A stretch of DNA of 8,402 nucleotides, from assembly GCA_003486645.1 (NCBI GenBank), contig DNGI01000265.1, positions 1-8,402 of the forward strand, given 5' to 3'. The translations under genes and the position numbers were made by a program. A model generated the notes under the pieces. The model did no database searches. It saw only the letters and a program-made list of their open reading frames with translations, and was not told the origin of the DNA. This stretch comes from Cyanobacteria bacterium UBA11370. GTDB taxonomy: Bacteria; Cyanobacteriota; Cyanobacteriia; Cyanobacteriales; Coleofasciculaceae. Shown here piece by piece: positions 5,566 to 8,402 of this stretch; the stretch's first letter is position 1; each line of letters begins with the position of its first letter.

Positions 5566-6492
5566 CTAGGCACATTCTTGTACATACTGTCTGATTTTGG
5601 GTGCAAACCTTTGGATGCAACGCCAATAAAAGCTACTGAGGGTTGTCATGGGAACTCCCAAATTTTCTGAAATTTCTTGCCAGCTTTGTCCATTAACTCG
5701 TTTTGCCAAAAATATGGCTTGAAAGTTGGCAGTGGGATGGGTGCGGATTGCTTCATTTTTAAATAGTCCTTCAGGATCATTTTCAATAAATTCTCGCAAA
5801 ATTTCAAAGACTGATGTACTGGGTTCTGGTTGCCCTAAGCTATCAAGAGTTTGTTCGTTAATTGTTGTTTCTTTAGGAAGTTGGTTAAGCAGTTTGATTT
5901 CTTTAAAGATTTTATCTAATCTAAAATTCACCCAAGTCATAAATTTTCCATTTCCGCGAGTAGGGTCATACAAGTCAATTTTTTGAAAGACATAAAGTAG
6001 AGTTCTATTCACCGCATCGTCATAAATCAGTTGATAAATATCCCTAGGCATCTTTTCTGACGGCGGATAAAAAAGTTTGCCTGATAATTGAATGGAGTTT
6101 ACGAGTTCGGTTAATAAATACTGCCGCTGCTGTGTTCTGGGTAAGTGCGTTTGGGCTTCTAAGGCGAGAGTTTTCAGTCGAGTATCATTGAGTACCTGTT
6201 TAAAGATAGAATCTAGCTGTTCATTAATCCATTGCCTCACGGATTCACGTCGGGGATTATAACTATTAATATCTTCGTCAATAGTGTGTAAGAGTTGTTT
6301 TTTGGCTTCCTGATAAATTTCTAGACAAACACCGGAGAGGGATTGACCTTTGAGTGGACGACAAATTTTGCGCGATCGCAGCATTTCATCAACCAGTTTT
6401 TCTAAGGTTTTCTGTCGTTCCTCATTTCCGAATGGCTGCTGTTTAGCATCCAGTATTAGTTTGAGTACGTCGATTTTTTGATGACTAGACAT
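5566..6492 (-). CDS. sigma-70-like regulator with duplicated region-2-like unit
   Basis: A 308-residue protein, probably cytoplasmic. The middle third resembles sigma factor region 2: YDPTRGNGKFMTWVNFRLDKIFKEI (core 175-199) matches the region 2.3-2.4 pattern in which a Tyr-[DN]-P-x-R-G turn leads into an aromatic helix. The C-terminus looks like region 4: AIFLAKRVNGQSWQEISENL (259-278) and GVPMTTLSSFYWRCIQRF (279-296) form a helix-turn-helix candidate. Residues 30-100 repeat 127-199: both have L-x-x-LV near the start, an IY-x-x-A helix, I-x-x-Y-x-P-x-R, W-[IV]-N and LD-x-IFK. The N-terminal copy has lost the glycine after the arginine and is more diverged. It is first in the presumed operon, with DUF1822 and CHAT downstream. 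The ATG has GAG nine bases upstream and follows a 374-bp spacer that would hold the promoter. Whether it binds RNA polymerase or only resembles a sigma factor cannot be told from sequence. Confidence 0.78.
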   Translation of the reverse strand: MSSHQKIDVLKLILDAKQQPFGNEERQKTLEKLVDEMLRSRKICRPLKGQSLSGVCLEIYQEAKKQLLHTIDEDINSYNPRRESVRQWINEQLDSIFKQVLNDTRLKTLALEAQTHLPRTQQRQYLLTELVNSIQLSGKLFYPPSEKMPRDIYQLIYDDAVNRTLLYVFQKIDLYDPTRGNGKFMTWVNFRLDKIFKEIKLLNQLPKETTINEQTLDSLGQPEPSTSVFEILREFIENDPEGLFKNEAIRTHPTANFQAIFLAKRVNGQSWQEISENLGVPMTTLSSFYWRCIQRFAPKIRQYVQECA

Positions 6493-6577
6493 ATGAAGTT
6501 CTCAATTTCCAAGGACAATGGGGAAACGTCGTTGGTTTTTTCCTTTTCCCTTTCTCCCAAAACCCAAGCCGTATTGC

Positions 6578-6594
6578 GTTCACTTTAACTGAAC
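6578..6594. promoter_or_regulatory. small palindrome upstream of the sigma-like gene
   Basis: GTTCA-CTTTAAC-TGAAC is a 5-bp inverted repeat around an AT-rich 7-bp core, 86 bp upstream of the sigma-like ATG. It could be an operator in the operon leader, but it is short and matches no site I recognise. Confidence 0.25.
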
Positions 6595-6690
6595 AGCAGC
6601 AGCTTAACCTCTCACTAATCACTCTGGTTTGGGATCGGCGGTTTTACGAATAATCGTGAACATTGTTACAAATCTTTATATTCTGGGAGT

Positions 6691-6745
6691 AAAAAAAAGT
6701 GGCGATATCTACTCTCCTGAGAAGGAGTGGGAAGAACCGCCACTT
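6691..6745 (-). terminator. intrinsic terminator downstream of ugd
   Basis: On the minus strand AAGTGGCG (6745-6738) pairs perfectly with CGCCACTT (6704-6697), and the transcript continues into a T-run (the eight A's at 6691-6698 on the plus strand, two of which are inside the stem). Inside the hairpin a second stem, CTCCT/AGGAG around a 4-base loop (6714-6727), would extend the structure. It lies about 120 bp after the ugd stop and faces the right way to end its transcript, so the downstream sigma-like operon should need its own promoter. Confidence 0.75.
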
Positions 6746-6866
6746 GGTATGTGAATTATTTGTTGTTAGTTATTTATTAGATCATACACAAAACAACGAA
6801 CAATACTCAACCCCAAATTTTCTGTCGTGGACCCTTGGTCAGTGGTTCCTGTCACGGGTTCCTGAT

Positions 6867-8258
6867 TTAACGACCAATTCCCACATACCGGAAGCCAGCA
6901 CTTTCGAGTTCTTTGGGTTCTAGAAAATTACGACCATCAATCATCACAGGATTGTTCATGAGTTCTGCCATCTTGTGATAATCTAGTTTTCGGAATTGTT
7001 CCCAGTCTGTAATGAGTACCAACGCATCACAGCTATCGGCTAGGCGTTCTGGATCAGTTTCCACTATGACACCCGATAACCCATGACGCATTCCAGTTTG
7101 GGAAATAATCGGGTCATAAGCCTTAACTTTTGCACCCAACCGATTGAGTTGCTCGATAATATTTAAGGCGGGAGCATCTCGGAGATCATCGGTATCAGGT
7201 TTAAAGGTCAGACCGAGTAACCCAACCGTTTTTCCTTTAAGAATTTTGAGTTCTTGCTGGAGTTTTTCAACAGCAATTAAGCGCTGACGCTGGTTAACGC
7301 TGACAGCAGCTTTCAGGAGTTGGGCTTCGCAGCCATAATCATCAGCAGTATGAATTAATGCCGAGACATCTTTCGGGAAACAGGAACCCCCCCAGCCAAT
7401 TCCCGCTTGCAGGAACTTGCTGCCAATCCGGGAATCTAAGCCAATTCCTCTAGCCACTTGAGTCACATCCGCACCGACGCGATCGCAAATATTGGCAATT
7501 TCATTAATAAAGCTAATTTTGGTTGCCAAAAAGGAATTCGAGGCATATTTTACCATCTCGGCCGAACTGATATCTGTCACCACAACCGAAACTGGGGGTA
7601 AGGATTTGTTGTCTGCCACGACCCGGTTGACAATGGGGGCATAGAGTTCTTGCATCATAGCGATCGCGCGATCGCTATTGCTGCCTAACACAATCCGATC
7701 GGGGTTAAAGGTATCGTAAATCGCTGAACCTTCGCGCAAAAACTCTGGATTACTAACAACATCAAACTCCGTGCTAGTGTCAACTTTTACGGCTTCACAT
7801 CCATCGCCACCGACAGTGACTAAAGACGGTTGACGTTCTGCTACGCCATCCAATACGATCATTCGTACCCAATCCCCAGACCCAATCGGTACAGTTGATT
7901 TGTTGACAATGACCTTATAGCCACCATTGAGATGGTTGCCAATACCACGCGCAACGGCTTCAACGTAACGGGTATCGCTTTCCCCATTTGGGAGTGCGGG
8001 TGTGCCTACGGCAATAAATAAAATTTCGCCATGAGCGACACCTGCGGCCAAATCCGAGGTAAACTCTAGATTTCCCGCCTGACTGGTGGCTTGCATGAGT
8101 TCTGAGAGTCCTGGTTCATAGATTGGAGACTGCCCAGATTTCATTAATTTAACTTTTTCTTCATTGTTATCGACGCAAATAACATGATGTCCGATATGGG
8201 CTAGGCAAACACCCGTGACTAAGCCAACATATCCAGTACCAATAACACAAACACGCAT
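6867..8258 (-). CDS. ugd: UDP-glucose 6-dehydrogenase
   Basis: A cytosolic enzyme that oxidises UDP-glucose to UDP-glucuronate with two NAD+, feeding acidic exopolysaccharide and other uronic-acid or pentose sugars. From the ATG it is 463 residues, within the usual range for bacterial Ugd. The N-terminal NAD-binding fold begins at residue 1 with MRVCVIGTGYVGLVTG (glycine-rich loop). It is followed by FIAVGTP (81-87), NKSTVPIGSG (119-128), SNPEFLREGSA (169-179), the lysine helix MVKYASNSFLATKISFINE (235-253), and the catalytic loop GIGWGGSCFPKD (286-297) with nucleophile C293. LGLTFKPDTDDLRDAPA (348-364) is the C-terminal UDP-binding signature. Open frame continues upstream to a TTG at 8276 and a GTG at 8273, but the ATG at 8258 starts exactly at the Rossmann fold and has GGTGAGG nine bases upstream, so it is chosen. 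No glycan-synthesis neighbours are in the window. Three HIP1 octamers lie inside, two of them abutting (7660-7675). Confidence 0.97.
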   Translation of the reverse strand: MRVCVIGTGYVGLVTGVCLAHIGHHVICVDNNEEKVKLMKSGQSPIYEPGLSELMQATSQAGNLEFTSDLAAGVAHGEILFIAVGTPALPNGESDTRYVEAVARGIGNHLNGGYKVIVNKSTVPIGSGDWVRMIVLDGVAERQPSLVTVGGDGCEAVKVDTSTEFDVVSNPEFLREGSAIYDTFNPDRIVLGSNSDRAIAMMQELYAPIVNRVVADNKSLPPVSVVVTDISSAEMVKYASNSFLATKISFINEIANICDRVGADVTQVARGIGLDSRIGSKFLQAGIGWGGSCFPKDVSALIHTADDYGCEAQLLKAAVSVNQRQRLIAVEKLQQELKILKGKTVGLLGLTFKPDTDDLRDAPALNIIEQLNRLGAKVKAYDPIISQTGMRHGLSGVIVETDPERLADSCDALVLITDWEQFRKLDYHKMAELMNNPVMIDGRNFLEPKELESAGFRYVGIGR

Positions 8259-8288
8259 GGGGCTGATCCTCACCAATAGAAGTTACGG

Positions 8289-8342
8289 CTCAGGGAAATT
8301 TTACTTCTTAAATTTATTATCCTTCGTGTAAGGTACCCTGAG
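8289..8342. repeat. separated inverted repeat in the ugd leader
   Basis: CTCAGGG (8289-8295) and CCCTGAG (8336-8342) are perfect 7-bp inverted complements flanking 40 bp of mostly A/T-rich DNA just upstream of ugd. They could frame a regulatory site or form a leader hairpin if transcribed. There is no further support. Confidence 0.3.
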
Positions 8343-8381
8343 TGAAGATTGATACCAAGTTGCAGCTCATATTAGTAGATA

Positions 8382-8402
8382 GGGGGACAAGGGGGACAAG
8401 GG
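8382..8402. repeat. tandem GGGGGACAA repeats at the right edge
   Basis: Two perfect 9-bp copies (8382-8390, 8391-8399) and the first three bases of a third before the window ends. This is another G-rich short tandem array of the kind scattered in cyanobacterial spacers; with one more G-run beyond the edge it would also meet the G-quadruplex pattern. Copy number is unknown because the array is cut by the window edge. Confidence 0.7.

Larger units (their letters stand above)
6493..6866. other. non-coding spacer between ugd and the sigma/DUF1822/CHAT operon
   Basis: A 374-bp spacer between two minus-strand transcription units. It holds, from the ugd side, low-complexity A/T-rich sequence with an 8-bp direct repeat GGTTCCTG (6844-6851, 6857-6864), a strong minus-strand terminator (6691-6745), the presumed promoter and leader of the sigma-like gene, a small palindrome (6578-6594) and a pyrimidine-rich tract on the plus strand (about 6537-6557). 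No sigma-70 consensus pair stands out. A 74-codon open frame (6699-6923, plus) crosses the terminator and overlaps the ugd 3' end antisense; it is not a gene. Confidence 0.6.

Noticed and set aside
5566..6492. Cyanobacterial SigF or SigG type alternative sigma factor
   Set aside because: The duplicated N-terminal half and weak region 4 do not match a standard SigF or ECF layout, so no sig gene symbol was assigned.
2445..6492. Type III-E CRISPR locus
   Set aside because: There is no repeat-spacer array, no Cas7-like effector and no TPR part on the CHAT protein; only the protease/sigma logic is analogous.
6656..6669. NtcA-like site GTG-N8-TAC upstream of the sigma-like gene
   Set aside because: It deviates from the GTA-N8-TAC consensus, and no TAN3T -10 box lies about 22 bases downstream in the direction of the operon.
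6699..6923. 74-codon plus-strand open frame
   Set aside because: It runs through the ugd terminator hairpin and into the antisense of the ugd 3' end, with no ribosome site and no recognisable motif.

Overview
This window is ordinary cyanobacterial chromosome with one unusual signalling locus. Seven copies of the palindrome GCGATCGC (HIP1), intergenic repeats of types common in cyanobacteria, a PatA-type DUF4388 protein and a DUF1822 protein all point to a cyanobacterium, probably filamentous. The species cannot be named from this sequence. No rRNA, tRNA, CRISPR array, transposase or prophage gene was seen.

Layout from left to right: (1) positions 1-246 are non-coding, beginning with a G-rich purine tract. 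(2) A minus-strand DUF4388 gene (247-771) is divergent from a plus-strand two-domain chromate-transporter-family gene (971-2170). Their shared 200-bp AT-rich spacer holds a perfect inverted repeat. (3) Positions 2171-2444 are a convergent spacer of repetitive DNA: half of a dispersed palindrome, then a 141-bp element with imperfect terminal inverted repeats around a heptamer tandem array. (4) Three closely spaced minus-strand genes form a likely operon. In transcription order they encode a sigma-70-like protein (6492-5566), a DUF1822 protein (5547-4633) and a CHAT protease-like protein fused through one membrane segment to a PstS-like substrate-binding domain (4604-2445). (5) A 374-bp spacer holds a strong intrinsic terminator. 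(6) A minus-strand UDP-glucose 6-dehydrogenase gene (8258-6867) precedes a leader and G-rich repeats at the right edge.

The sigma/DUF1822/CHAT set is the part to look at. The CHAT protein keeps the His and Cys expected of an active caspase-like protease on the predicted cytoplasmic side and carries a small-molecule-binding fold on the other side. The first gene of the operon encodes a transcription-factor-like protein whose region-2-like part is duplicated. A plausible model is transmembrane signalling: ligand binding outside the membrane controls a CHAT protease inside, which acts on DUF1822 and/or the sigma-like protein to change transcription. The domain calls rest on sequence motifs; the working model is inference.

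The remaining genes look like housekeeping or accessory functions: sugar-nucleotide supply for acidic polysaccharides (UDP-glucose dehydrogenase), oxyanion transport (ChrA family) and a DUF4388 regulator.
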